Assembly (NCBI GenBank): GCA_902799555.1
Contig: CADCBB010000011.1
Coordinates: 1 to 64,000, forward strand
Direction of reading: 5' to 3'
Length of the DNA stretch: 64,000 nt
From: an uncultured Bacteroidales bacterium
Lineage (GTDB): Bacteria > Bacteroidota > Bacteroidia > Bacteroidales > Paludibacteraceae
Shown: one piece after another, positions 41,225 through 49,183 of the stretch
Numbering within the stretch: the stretch's first letter is position 1
Layout: every line of letters starts with the position of its first letter
The notes under the pieces: generated by a model
What the model saw: only the letters and a program-made list of their open reading frames with translations
The model's database searches: none
What the model was told of the DNA's origin: nothing
Position numbers and translations under genes: made by a program

Positions 41225-44041
41225 ATGACACCTATACAGCAATCCAAGGCTGCCGCATTGTTTGTGGCGCATTGGGCAGGCAAAGGTTACGAGAAAGGGG
41301 AGAGTCAGATTTTCTGGACAACCCTTCTTAACCAAATCTTCGGCATTGAGCACCCGGAGCAGTTCATAGTCTTTGAACAGCAGGTGCAACTAGACCACAC
41401 TTCTTTTGTGGACGCCCGTATTCCCTCGACCAAAGTGATGATCGAGCAGAAGTCGCTTGGTAAGAACCTCGGTGAAGGCATCAAGCAGAGCGACGGGAGT
41501 GTGCTCAATCCTTTTCAGCAAGCCAAACGATACGCGGACACGTTGCCGAATAGTCAACGTCCGAGATGGATTGTAACCTGCAATTTTGCGGAGTTTTGGG
41601 TGTATGATTTGGAGCACCCGAATGATGAGCCGCAGAAGATACTGCTGGCAAATCTAGAGAAGGAGTACGAGCGGTTGTCGTTTCTGGTAGAAGCCGGTAA
41701 CGAGCATATCAAACGCGAGATGGAAGTGTCCGTTAAAGCCGGACAGTTGGTGGGAAAGATCTATGATTTGTTGCTTAAGCAATACCTTGAACCGGATGCA
41801 CCGGAAACGCTTCGTAGCCTGAATATTCTTTGTGTGCGTATGGTGTTCTGCCTTTATGCAGAGGACGCACATTTGTTCGGCAAGAAGACAGCTTTCCACG
41901 ACTACCTCGCACAATATCCCGCTAAGGATATGCGTCGTGCGCTGATCGACCTCTTTGCGGTACTTGACACGCCTATCCATGAGCGAGATCCGTATATGGA
42001 TGAGGTGCTGAAGGCTTTTCCGTATGTGAATGGCGGGTTGTTCAGTAACGATACACGATTGATCATTCCGCAGTTCACAGATGAGTTGAAGGAGTTGATC
42101 TTGACGAATGCCTCCGATGACTTCGATTGGAGTGAGATCAGTCCTACCATCTTCGGTGCGGTGTTTGAGAGCACATTGAACCCTGAAACACGTCGCAGCG
42201 GCGGTATGCACTATACGAGTATCGAGAATATCCATAAGGTCATTGACCCGCTTTTCTTGGACTCTCTTAAGGATGAGTTCGAAGCGATAAAAGGTATTGC
42301 GCAAGAAAAACAGCAACGCCAGAAACTCGATGCCTTCCAAGACAAACTGGCGAGCCTGACTTTCTTTGACCCGGCTTGCGGTAGCGGTAACTTCTTGACA
42401 GAGAGTTACGTGAGTCTGCGACGGTTGGAGAATGAGGTGATTGCACTGCGGAACAAAGGTCAGGCGGTGATTGGTGATTTTGCCAATCCGGTGAAGGTGG
42501 ATATCCACCAGTTCTACGGCATTGAGATCAATGATTTTGCGGTGTCGGTAGCAACTACCGCCCTTTGGATTGCCGAACAGCAGATGCTCCAAGAGACTGC
42601 CCGTTTGGTGCAGTTTAATATCGAACCGCTGCCCCTCAAAGCCTATCATAACATCCGTGAAGGCAATGCCCTCCGTCTCGATTGGTCTGAGGTCATCGCA
42701 CCCGACAAACTCCACTATATCATGGGTAACCCGCCGTTTGTAGGTGGTATGATGATGAGTCGTGAGCAGAAACAAGAAATGCTTGATATATTTGGTAAAA
42801 AACTAAAAGGTGTTGGCGAATTGGACTATGTAGGTGCTTGGTATAAAAAAGCGGCTGTATTAATAGAGCAAAACCCGTCCATTCGTGCTGCGCTTGTTTC
42901 TACCAACTCCATTACGCAAGGAGAGCAAGTCGCAATTCTTTGGGAACCGTTAATGAAAGAGCACAATATCCATATAGATTTTGCCTATCGCACTTTCCGT
43001 TGGGATAGCGAAGCAGATATTAAAGCTCACGTGCATTGCGTCATCATTGGTTTCTCAAAAGCACAGGGCAATAGTGCAAAGAGAATATACATCTCTGACC
43101 TCCAATCTATTCCTGCTACCAATATCAATGGTTATTTAGCTGACGCGCCAGATGTGTTTATTGTAAATCGCGGTGCTCCCTTGTGCGAAGCGCCTGCGAT
43201 GAATTTTGGAAACATGCCACGTGATGGAGGAGGATTCATCCTTTCCGAAGAAGAGAAAGAAGAGTTGATTACCAAGGAGCCTCTTTCTGCAAAATGGATA
43301 CACTTATTTTTGGGAGCAGCAGAGTTTATTAACAATAAAAAGCGGTATTGTTTATGGTTACAAGGAGCAAGTCCTGCGGAGATTCGTCAATGTCCAACAG
43401 TCTTGCAACGCGTTAACGAAGTACGAGAAATGCGCTTAGCAAGTTCTGCAGCATCCACTCGCCAAATGGCAGAAACGCCTACATTATTTGCTCAGATAAC
43501 TCAGCCTGTAGGAATTCCATACATCTTAGTACCTCGTGTATCATCTGAGAGACGTCGCTATGTCCCAATGGGATTTGTGGATGGGAATGTTATAGCGAGT
43601 GATGCTGTCCAAATTATCCCTAACGCTTCTCTCTATCACTTCGGTGTCCTTACTTCTAACGTCCACATGTCGTGGATGAGGGTGGTCTGCGGACGACTTA
43701 AATCGGACTATCGCTATTCGAAGGATATTGTTTACAATAACTTCCCATGGCCGGAGGTGACAGAAGAACAGAAAGCAAAGATAGAGCAAACGGCACAGGC
43801 TATTTTGGATGCTCGTGCCAAGTATCCGGATTGTTCGTTGGCGGATCTCTACGACGAAGTGACTATGCCTCCGGAGCTTCGACGTGCTCATCAGGACAAC
43901 GATCGTGCGGTGATACAGGCATATGGTTTTGTACCTGGCAAAACGACCGAATCGGAATGTGTGGCAAAGCTGTTTGAGAGGTATCAGGAATTAACAAAAG
44001 TTTGCTGGAATTCTGACGCAAAGGTACAACAAATTAATTGA
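41225..44041 (+). CDS. MmeI-type fused restriction endonuclease/N6-adenine methyltransferase
   Basis: A single-chain type IIG/IIL enzyme of 938 residues. The N-terminal nuclease motif is D63-x10-E74-Q-K76 (VDARIPSTKVMIEQKS), intact. A helical spacer is followed by the gamma-class methyltransferase domain, with DPACGSGNF near residue 382 (SAM-binding) and NPPF near 501 (catalytic). A target-recognition region and C-terminal helices follow. It should cut DNA and methylate one strand at a specific site; the site cannot be predicted here. The last about 13 residues (VCWNSDAKVQQIN) are encoded by a reversed copy of the cytidylate kinase promoter. No separate methylase or specificity gene is present. 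Confidence 0.9.
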   Translation: MTPIQQSKAAALFVAHWAGKGYEKGESQIFWTTLLNQIFGIEHPEQFIVFEQQVQLDHTSFVDARIPSTKVMIEQKSLGKNLGEGIKQSDGSVLNPFQQAKRYADTLPNSQRPRWIVTCNFAEFWVYDLEHPNDEPQKILLANLEKEYERLSFLVEAGNEHIKREMEVSVKAGQLVGKIYDLLLKQYLEPDAPETLRSLNILCVRMVFCLYAEDAHLFGKKTAFHDYLAQYPAKDMRRALIDLFAVLDTPIHERDPYMDEVLKAFPYVNGGLFSNDTRLIIPQFTDELKELILTNASDDFDWSEISPTIFGAVFESTLNPETRRSGGMHYTSIENIHKVIDPLFLDSLKDEFEAIKGIAQEKQQRQKLDAFQDKLASLTFFDPACGSGNFLTESYVSLRRLENEVIALRNKGQAVIGDFANPVKVDIHQFYGIEINDFAVSVATTALWIAEQQMLQETARLVQFNIEPLPLKAYHNIREGNALRLDWSEVIAPDKLHYIMGNPPFVGGMMMSREQKQEMLDIFGKKLKGVGELDYVGAWYKKAAVLIEQNPSIRAALVSTNSITQGEQVAILWEPLMKEHNIHIDFAYRTFRWDSEADIKAHVHCVIIGFSKAQGNSAKRIYISDLQSIPATNINGYLADAPDVFIVNRGAPLCEAPAMNFGNMPRDGGGFILSEEEKEELITKEPLSAKWIHLFLGAAEFINNKKRYCLWLQGASPAEIRQCPTVLQRVNEVREMRLASSAASTRQMAETPTLFAQITQPVGIPYILVPRVSSERRRYVPMGFVDGNVIASDAVQIIPNASLYHFGVLTSNVHMSWMRVVCGRLKSDYRYSKDIVYNNFPWPEVTEEQKAKIEQTAQAILDARAKYPDCSLADLYDEVTMPPELRRAHQDNDRAVIQAYGFVPGKTTESECVAKLFERYQELTKVCWNSDAKVQQIN

Positions 44042-44050
44042 TTTGAGCAA
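44005..44050 (-). promoter_or_regulatory. Copy of the cytidylate kinase promoter inside the MmeI 3' end
   Basis: 44005-44030 is an exact inverted copy of 2802-2827 (26 bp). On the minus strand it has TACCTTTG (44026-44019) and TTG (44050-44048, spacer 21 nt). It would fire antisense into the MmeI gene. Confidence 0.7.
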
Positions 44051-44075
44051 ATAATTTTGCTATAAATTGCTGAAA

Positions 44076-45092
44076 TTAGTGAATCTTTCTTCGTTTCAGC
44101 ACTTTTTGGTGTGCATATAACCGATGCCCATCTACCTCCTCAAAGGTGTCCGGTAAGGTGATCTGCGGAGCTTGGACGCCATCACCTATCGTCAACTCGG
44201 GTGCTACCTCCACATGGATCTCATCCCAGATGCCGGTCTCCAAGATATGGTTCAGCAGTGTCGTGCCGCCTTCTACCAAGATCGAATGGATATTTCGCTT
44301 TGCCAAATCCTCCAAGATAAACGGCCAATCGGTACGGTCACGATAGACAATAGTCTCGGATTCATCGGAGAAAATGCGTGCATCAGCCGGTATCCGTCCA
44401 TGCCTGTCTATCGTCACACGGATGGGGTTTCTGCCCTGCCAATGCGTATTCAAAAGACGCGGGTTATCGAGCAGCACCGTATTCGTTCCTACCATAATCG
44501 CCATGTTCTCCGCCCGCATCCGATGGACGATCTCTTTGGTCTTAGGCGTTGATATTTTCAGCGGAGAACCGCCGGTACGCTTGATATCGATGAAGCCATC
44601 GGCTGTCTGTGCCCACTTGAGGATGACATACGGCCGATGTTGCTCATGCAGGCATAGGAATCGCTTGTTCAACTCCCGACATTCCTTCTCCATCACGCCC
44701 ACAATCACTTCGATGCCTGCGTCACGCAACATCCGCACCCCTTTACCGGCTACCAGCGGATTCGGGTCCAGCATGCCAACAACCACTCTACCCACTCCTT
44801 TCTCAATGATCAGTTTGGCGCAAGGAGGTGTCTTGCCGTAATGAGAGCAGGGTTCGAGACTCACGAATAGCGTGCATTTCGACATTTCGAGATCTCGATA
44901 TTTCGAAGTTTCAAGATGTCGAAAGCAATTAACTTCGGCATGTCCTTCGCCGTATTTCTCATGCCAGCCTTCGGCAAGAATCGTACCATCTGCATCTACG
45001 AGAACGGCCCCTACCATCGGGTTCGGCGCCACAAAATACTCCCCTCGACGAGCAATTTCGATACAATGTGCAATATAATTTGCGTATTCCAT
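44076..45092 (-). CDS. ribD: Bifunctional riboflavin deaminase/reductase RibD
   Basis: It catalyses two early steps of riboflavin synthesis: deamination of the pyrimidine and reduction of its ribosyl side chain. The start MEYANYIAHCIEIARRGEYF is at 45092. The deaminase zinc site is HAEVNCF and LEPCSHYGKTPPC. Between them sits a repeat-derived insert with RHLETSKYRDLEMSK (residues about 56-72), which lengthens the loop. The reductase half has FIDIKRTGGSPLKIS, RRILVEGGTTLL-like ILVEGGTTLLN and a full C-terminus. The promoter appears to lie inside the divergent prmC gene at 45246-45276. Confidence 0.93.
   Translation of the reverse strand: MEYANYIAHCIEIARRGEYFVAPNPMVGAVLVDADGTILAEGWHEKYGEGHAEVNCFRHLETSKYRDLEMSKCTLFVSLEPCSHYGKTPPCAKLIIEKGVGRVVVGMLDPNPLVAGKGVRMLRDAGIEVIVGVMEKECRELNKRFLCLHEQHRPYVILKWAQTADGFIDIKRTGGSPLKISTPKTKEIVHRMRAENMAIMVGTNTVLLDNPRLLNTHWQGRNPIRVTIDRHGRIPADARIFSDESETIVYRDRTDWPFILEDLAKRNIHSILVEGGTTLLNHILETGIWDEIHVEVAPELTIGDGVQAPQITLPDTFEEVDGHRLYAHQKVLKRRKIH
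44876..44923. repeat. In-frame repeat inside ribD
   Basis: Units such as cgaaata, tcgagat, ctcgaaa and tgtcgaaa encode LETSKYRDLEMSK within the zinc-site loop of the deaminase domain. Confidence 0.8.
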
Positions 45093-45110
45093 ATTTTTTT
45101 TGTAATTTTG
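45080..45110 (+). promoter_or_regulatory. prmC promoter overlapping the ribD start
   Basis: TTG (45080-45082) lies within the first codons of ribD; TAATTTTG (45103-45110) follows after 20 nt. It ends 4 nt before the prmC GTG, so the mRNA may be leaderless. Confidence 0.75.
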
Positions 45111-45114
45111 CAGC

Positions 45115-45966
45115 GTGAAAGAACTAATCAACCATATTACCGCCCAATTGGCGACCGTTTATCCCGAAGACGAAGCGCAAGCTTTGGCTTGGTGGATCAT
45201 GGAAGAAGAAACCGGTCTTTCCCGCTCACAAATGCTAACAGGGTGCAAAGGTACTACAAATTTTTCAAATTTGCAAGCAAAGATAGAAAGAATCTTGCAT
45301 TTTGAGCCGATTCAGTATATTTTCGGGCACACTTTATGGAACGGTCTCGATCTGAAAGTCACTCCCGCGACCCTTATCCCTCGTCCCGAAACGGCCGAGT
45401 TAGTGGAAACAATCGTCAATAAGTTCAATCGTCAATCAATTGTAAATCGTCAATCGTCAAATCGTCAATTCCGCGTGCTCGACATCGGTACCGGCTCGGG
45501 TTGTATCGCGATCGCTCTCAAGAAAGCGCATCCCGAATGGCAAGTGACGGGAATCGATATTTCGGAAGAGGCGATAGAGGTTGCGAAAGAGAATGCGAAG
45601 AGAAATGGTATAGAGGTGGAGTTCTTGGTGGCTGATATATTCAATCTTCAATCTCCAATCTTCAATCTCCAATACGATATCATCGTCTCCAATCCGCCTT
45701 ATATCTGCGAAAGCGAGAAAGCAGACATGCGCCCCAACGTACTGAACTACGAACCGGCCACTGCTCTTTTTGTGCCGGACAATGATCCGTTGAAGTTCTA
45801 TCGTCGTATAGCAGAATTGAAATTAGGTAAGCATCTCTTCTTCGAGATCAATGAAGCCTATCCCGACGAACTATCCGCCATGCTGAGCGAATTAGGTTAT
45901 TCCTCTATCCAAATAACGAATGACATCTATGGTAAACCGCGAATTATCGAAGCGCGAATGGCTTGA
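45115..45966 (+). CDS. prmC: Peptide chain release factor glutamine methyltransferase, GTG start
   Basis: It methylates the GGQ glutamine of release factors RF1/RF2. The 283-residue protein has an N-terminal helical domain, LDIGTGSGCIAIALKKAHP (SAM-binding) and the catalytic NPPY motif IIVSNPPYICESE. The GTG at 45115 is needed to keep the N-terminal domain. Two repeat inserts interrupt it: residues about 101-118 (NRQSIVNRQSSNRQ, before the methyltransferase fold) and residues 176-186 (IFNLQSPIFNLQYD). Near residue 45 a segment TGCKGTTNFSNLQAK is encoded by an antisense promoter. It overlaps recX by 47 nt. Confidence 0.93.
   Translation: MKELINHITAQLATVYPEDEAQALAWWIMEEETGLSRSQMLTGCKGTTNFSNLQAKIERILHFEPIQYIFGHTLWNGLDLKVTPATLIPRPETAELVETIVNKFNRQSIVNRQSSNRQFRVLDIGTGSGCIAIALKKAHPEWQVTGIDISEEAIEVAKENAKRNGIEVEFLVADIFNLQSPIFNLQYDIIVSNPPYICESEKADMRPNVLNYEPATALFVPDNDPLKFYRRIAELKLGKHLFFEINEAYPDELSAMLSELGYSSIQITNDIYGKPRIIEARMA
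45246..45276 (-). promoter_or_regulatory. Putative ribD promoter inside prmC
   Basis: Minus strand TACCTTTG (45253-45246), 20-nt spacer, TTG (45276-45274). It points toward ribD, whose ATG is about 150 nt downstream. It lies wholly within prmC coding sequence. Confidence 0.7.
45413..45470. repeat. In-frame heptad repeat in prmC (first)
   Basis: Units of aatcgtc and variants encode FNRQSIVNRQSSNRQ. The DNA is nearly identical to 21721-21765 in the NfnAB-like gene. Confidence 0.9.
45640..45674. repeat. In-frame heptad repeat in prmC (second)
   Basis: Alternating caatctt and caatctc units encode FNLQSPIFNLQ between the acidic SAM loop and the NPPY motif. Confidence 0.85.
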
Positions 45967-46363
45967 CAAGGCCGAGGCCTATTGTGCGAAATCCGAACAT
46001 TGCGCAGCCGATGTGCGGCGTAAGTTATATGAGTGGGGCGCACCCACGGATTTTTCCGATGAAATCGAGGAAAATCTCTATGCCAATGACTTCCTCAACG
46101 ATGCCCGGTTCTGCCATGCCTACGTTCATGATAAGGTAGCATACCAATCATGGGGACGAGTGAAGATTCAAGCCGGTCTCAGAGCCCTTGGATTACCCGA
46201 ATCGGAAATTCAGAAAAGTCTCGATGAAATCGACGAAAAACAGTACAGAACGAACTTAGAAGCACTCATTAAACAACGCAAGTCCGATGGCGAAGAAAAA
46301 CGGCTCCGGTTCTTACTACAACGCGGCTTTACGTATGATGAAATAAAAAAAATATGCAAATAA
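45920..46363 (+). CDS. recX: Regulatory protein RecX
   Basis: RecX binds RecA filaments and limits recombination. The 147-residue protein has the three-helix repeat pattern: KAEAYCAKSEHCAADVRRKL, NDARFCHAYVHDKVAYQSWGRVKIQAGLRALGL and RLRFLLQRGFTYDEIKKI (landmarks). The start is either 45920 or 45929 and lies inside the end of prmC (47-nt overlap). recA is not in the window. Confidence 0.88.
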   Translation: MTSMVNRELSKREWLDKAEAYCAKSEHCAADVRRKLYEWGAPTDFSDEIEENLYANDFLNDARFCHAYVHDKVAYQSWGRVKIQAGLRALGLPESEIQKSLDEIDEKQYRTNLEALIKQRKSDGEEKRLRFLLQRGFTYDEIKKICK

Positions 46364-46373
46364 TCTTGCATAT
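46352..46373 (+). terminator. Possible recX terminator overlapping the rfbC promoter
   Basis: ATATGCAA (46352-46359) and TTGCATAT (46366-46373) form an 8-bp stem followed by a T-run. Its 3' arm is also the -33 element of the rfbC promoter. Confidence 0.5.
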
Positions 46374-46396
46374 GTCATTTTTTTGTAGTAATTTTG
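46366..46396 (+). promoter_or_regulatory. rfbC promoter
   Basis: TTG (46366-46368), 20 nt, TAATTTTG (46389-46396), with TTGCATATGTCATTTTTTTG context; 21 nt before the ATG. Confidence 0.83.
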
Positions 46397-46417
46397 TGCG
46401 CTTTTTACAAAACGGAT

Positions 46418-46966
46418 ATGGAAATAATAAAAACACCGATTGAGGGATTGCTGGTTATTGAGCCGCAGGTATTTAAAGACGCACGCGGTTATTTCGTAGA
46501 GACCTATAATGAGGAGCGGTATCGTGCGGCGGGTATTGATGCGCAATTCGTGCAGGACAACCAGAGTTGTTCGTCTTATGGCGTAGTACGCGGGTTGCAT
46601 TTTCAGCGTCCGCCTTATACGCAAGCAAAGTTAGTATGCTGCACCGTAGGTCGCGTATTGGATGTAGCGGTGGATCTGCGCAAGGACAGCCCTACCTACG
46701 GGCAGTGGTTCGGCGTAGAGTTGAGCGAAGAGAACAAGCGGCAGTTCTATATTCCGCGCGGATTTGCGCACGGATTCTCGGTGCTGAGCAACCAGGCTAT
46801 CTTCACCTACAAATGCGATAACCTCTATCATCCGGAGGCGGACGGCGGTATTTTGTTGAATGATCCCGATCTGGCCATCGATTGGCAAGTCCCGGAGGAT
46901 CTGCGGATCATCAGCGCCAAAGATACCAAACATCCTTTATTAAAAGATCTGGACAATCCTTTCTGA
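46418..46966 (+). CDS. rfbC: dTDP-4-dehydrorhamnose 3,5-epimerase
   Basis: Third step of dTDP-L-rhamnose synthesis. The 182-residue cupin enzyme has the active-site block VVRGLHFQRPPYTQAKLV with the catalytic His, and FYIPRGFAHGFSVLS. The start at 46418 follows the promoter by 21 nt. It is 1 nt from rfbD, forming a two-gene unit separate from rfbB at 24.8 kb. Confidence 0.95.
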   Translation: MEIIKTPIEGLLVIEPQVFKDARGYFVETYNEERYRAAGIDAQFVQDNQSCSSYGVVRGLHFQRPPYTQAKLVCCTVGRVLDVAVDLRKDSPTYGQWFGVELSEENKRQFYIPRGFAHGFSVLSNQAIFTYKCDNLYHPEADGGILLNDPDLAIDWQVPEDLRIISAKDTKHPLLKDLDNPF

Positions 46967-46967
46967 T

Positions 46968-47819
46968 ATGAATATTCTTGTAACCGGTGCAAACGGACAG
47001 TTGGGCAATGAGATGCGGGTATTGAGTGAGACGCATCCCAAACATACCTATTTCTTCACGGATATCGCGGAGTTGGACATTACCGACAAAGCGGCGGTAT
47101 CGGCTTTTGTGGCGGACAACGCCATTGATTTAATTGTCAATTGTGCCGCCTATACAAACGTCGATAAGGCCGAGGAAGATGAGGCGACGGCGATGAAGAT
47201 CAATGCCGATGCCGTAGCGATCTTAGGTGGTCAAGGGGTGAAGGTGATCCATGTGAGCACCGACTACGTTTTCTCGGGCGACGAGCATGTGCCGTGCAAG
47301 GAGTCCGATCCGGTGGCTCCGCGTACTGCGTACGGGCGCACGAAATACGAAGGAGAGAAACGGCTCTTGGCCGCATGTCCGGAGGCGGTGATCCTACGTA
47401 CCGCGTGGCTCTATTCGGAATATGGCAATAATTTCGTGAAGACGATGATCCGCTTGGGCCATGAGAAAGAGAAACTCGGCGTCGTGTTCGACCAGATCGG
47501 TACACCGACTTATGCAGCCGACTTGGCAGCGGCTATCTTCACCGTGATCGAGACGCCATGCTGGCATCCGGGCATCTATCATTTTACGAATGAAGGTGTC
47601 TGCTCGTGGTTCGATTTCACGATCGCTATCCATGAATTGGCAGGCATCCAAAACTGCAAGGTTTCCCCGATTTTATCGGAAGAATATCAATACAAGACAC
47701 CCCGTCCCCACTATAGCGTACTCGATAAGTCGAAATTCAAAAAGACGTTCGGGGTCGAGATCCCGTATTGGATGGATGGATTGAAGCGATGCGTGGGCAA
47801 ATTGAAAATTGAAAATTGA
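46968..47819 (+). CDS. rfbD: dTDP-4-dehydrorhamnose reductase
   Basis: Final step of dTDP-L-rhamnose synthesis. The 283-residue SDR enzyme has TGANGQLGNEM at the NAD(P) site, STDYVFSG, and YGRTKYEGEK with the Tyr-x3-Lys pair. The C-terminal KLKIEN comes from the heptad repeat that follows. rfbA (thymidylyltransferase) is not seen in the window. Confidence 0.95.
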   Translation: MNILVTGANGQLGNEMRVLSETHPKHTYFFTDIAELDITDKAAVSAFVADNAIDLIVNCAAYTNVDKAEEDEATAMKINADAVAILGGQGVKVIHVSTDYVFSGDEHVPCKESDPVAPRTAYGRTKYEGEKRLLAACPEAVILRTAWLYSEYGNNFVKTMIRLGHEKEKLGVVFDQIGTPTYAADLAAAIFTVIETPCWHPGIYHFTNEGVCSWFDFTIAIHELAGIQNCKVSPILSEEYQYKTPRPHYSVLDKSKFKKTFGVEIPYWMDGLKRCVGKLKIEN

Positions 47820-47823
47820 AGAT
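47799..47823. repeat. Heptad repeat between rfbD and tRNA-Arg
   Basis: gaaaatt units cover the rfbD stop codon and run to the base before the tRNA. Confidence 0.8.
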
Positions 47824-47824
47824 T

Positions 47825-47896
47825 GACTTGCTAGTTCAATGGATAGAACAGGGCTCTCCTAAAGCTCAGATCCGGGTTCGATTCCCGGGCGAGTCA
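47825..47896 (+). tRNA. tRNA-Arg (anticodon CCT)
   Basis: The acceptor GACTTGC pairs with GCGAGTC, the anticodon arm is GGGCT-CTCCTAA-AGCTC, and the T arm is CCGGGTTCGATTCCCGG. The discriminator is A, and CCA is not encoded. It lies 1-2 nt after the repeat, with no separate promoter seen, so it may be co-transcribed with rfbCD. Confidence 0.94.
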
Positions 47897-47906
47897 CTGA
47901 TAAAGA

Positions 47907-48617
47907 ATGAAAGAAGTATTAGATTTTCTCGCAGAGTTGGCGGTGAACAATAACCGCGAGTGGTTTGCCGAACACAAGGATTGGTACCAACGATGCTATG
48001 TCAAGTTCGTGGATTTCAGCGAACAATACATCCTGCGTCTATCAGAGATAGATCCCACCTTAAAAGGGCTGCAAGCGAAAGATTGTATCTGGCGTATCTA
48101 CCGCGATGTACGGTTCTCGAAAAACAAAGACCCGTATAAGAACTGGATGGGTGTTTTTCCGGCAACAGGCGTTCCTGGGCAACCGAAGACATGGGGTCGC
48201 AAATCGCTTCGCGGCGGTTATTACATGCATTTCCAACCCGGACAGTGTATGTTCGCCGGCGGAATCTGGGAGCCGAGCAAAGAATTGCTGACGGCCTTGC
48301 GCAAAGAGGTGGAAGCCAACTACGAGGAAGTAGAAGCCATCATGGCGAAGCCGAGTTGGAAGAAGTATTTTGGCAATGATTTCGATTCCTATTGGGGTGT
48401 ATTGAAGAAAGTGCCGGCGGGTTTTGATCCGGATTTTGTGCATCCCGATTGGTTGAAGCATAAGGACTATACCTTCTCTACCCCGCTTACCGATGCGCAA
48501 GTCAGTGCGCCCGATTTTCTCGATCATCTTGTGGAGATAGCAAAGGCCGCCAAGCCGATGAATGATTTCCTCAACTACACCTTTGAGGAATACGGCGAGT
48601 TTCCGGATCGATGCTAA
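47907..48617 (+). CDS. DUF2461 domain protein
   Basis: A 236-residue protein opening MKEVLDFLAELAVNNNREWF, typical of DUF2461, with FSKNKDPYKNWMGVFPA and GGYYMHFQPGQCMFAGGIW at the conserved core (landmarks). The biochemical function of the family is not established as far as I know. It lies 10 nt after tRNA-Arg and 21 nt before the RNase H gene. Confidence 0.88.
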   Translation: MKEVLDFLAELAVNNNREWFAEHKDWYQRCYVKFVDFSEQYILRLSEIDPTLKGLQAKDCIWRIYRDVRFSKNKDPYKNWMGVFPATGVPGQPKTWGRKSLRGGYYMHFQPGQCMFAGGIWEPSKELLTALRKEVEANYEEVEAIMAKPSWKKYFGNDFDSYWGVLKKVPAGFDPDFVHPDWLKHKDYTFSTPLTDAQVSAPDFLDHLVEIAKAAKPMNDFLNYTFEEYGEFPDRC

Positions 48618-48651
48618 ATGACCAATGAGCAATGACCAATGAGCAATAATA
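48617..48651. repeat. Heptad repeat containing the RNase H start codon
   Basis: Alternating aatgacc and aatgagc units; the ATG of the next gene (48639) is one of the ATGs of the array, and several in-phase or out-of-phase ATGs precede it. Confidence 0.85.
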
Positions 48652-49058
48652 AACCCATATTACCTGCGCTGGCCGTTGATGCGGCATGTAGCGGCAACCC
48701 CGGCGTGATGGAGTTTCGCGGGGTGATTGCCGATACCGGTACCGAGGTTTTCCACCGCGGCCCCTTCAAGCAGGGCACGAATAACATCGGTGAGTTCCTC
48801 GCGCTGGTCCTTGGTCTGGCATATATCAAGAAATACAACTTGCCGTGGGTGATTTATACGGATAGCGTGACCGCACTCGCATGGGTGCGCGCCAAACGAT
48901 GCAAGACGAAGATGGAGTGGACGATGGAGAGTCAGGACCTCTTTTTGATGGTTCGAAAAGCAGAGATGTGGCTCCATGACAACACCTGGAACACCCCCAT
49001 CTATAAGTGGGACACGAAGGCTTGGGGCGAGATTCCTGCTGATTTTGGTCGAAAATGA
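48639..49058 (+). CDS. Ribonuclease HI-like protein
   Basis: It cleaves the RNA strand of RNA-DNA hybrids. The 139-residue protein keeps the acidic set: Asp in VDAACSGNPG, Glu in NNIGEFLALVLGL, Asp in YTDSVTALAWVR, and Asp in WDTKAWGEIP. It lacks the N-terminal hybrid-binding domain found in many Bacteroidales RNases HI. The first residues MSNNKP come from the repeat, so the true start could be slightly different. Confidence 0.85.
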   Translation: MSNNKPILPALAVDAACSGNPGVMEFRGVIADTGTEVFHRGPFKQGTNNIGEFLALVLGLAYIKKYNLPWVIYTDSVTALAWVRAKRCKTKMEWTMESQDLFLMVRKAEMWLHDNTWNTPIYKWDTKAWGEIPADFGRK

Positions 49059-49121
49059 CAAAAAAAGATAGCAAAATTTAATTTTTTATATGAATTATTT
49101 TCGTATATAAAAAAAATATTG

Positions 49122-49129
49122 TAACTTTG
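49122..49129 (+). promoter_or_regulatory. -7 box of gapA
   Basis: TAACTTTG (49122-49129). At the -33 position there is TTTTCG instead of TTTTG, so the upstream half is degenerate. The leader before the ATG is about 50 nt. Confidence 0.6.
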
Positions 49130-49183
49130 CAGTCGCAATTGTAAAAACAATTTATACACAAATAATTTAAATTATTACACACT

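Noticed and set aside
35715-44041. Integrative element or prophage
   Set aside because: No integrase, relaxase, terminase, capsid or clear attachment-site pair was found in the segment.
24822-47819. Single rhamnose cluster
   Set aside because: rfbB and rfbCD are 20 kb apart and separated by unrelated operons; rfbA was not found in the window.
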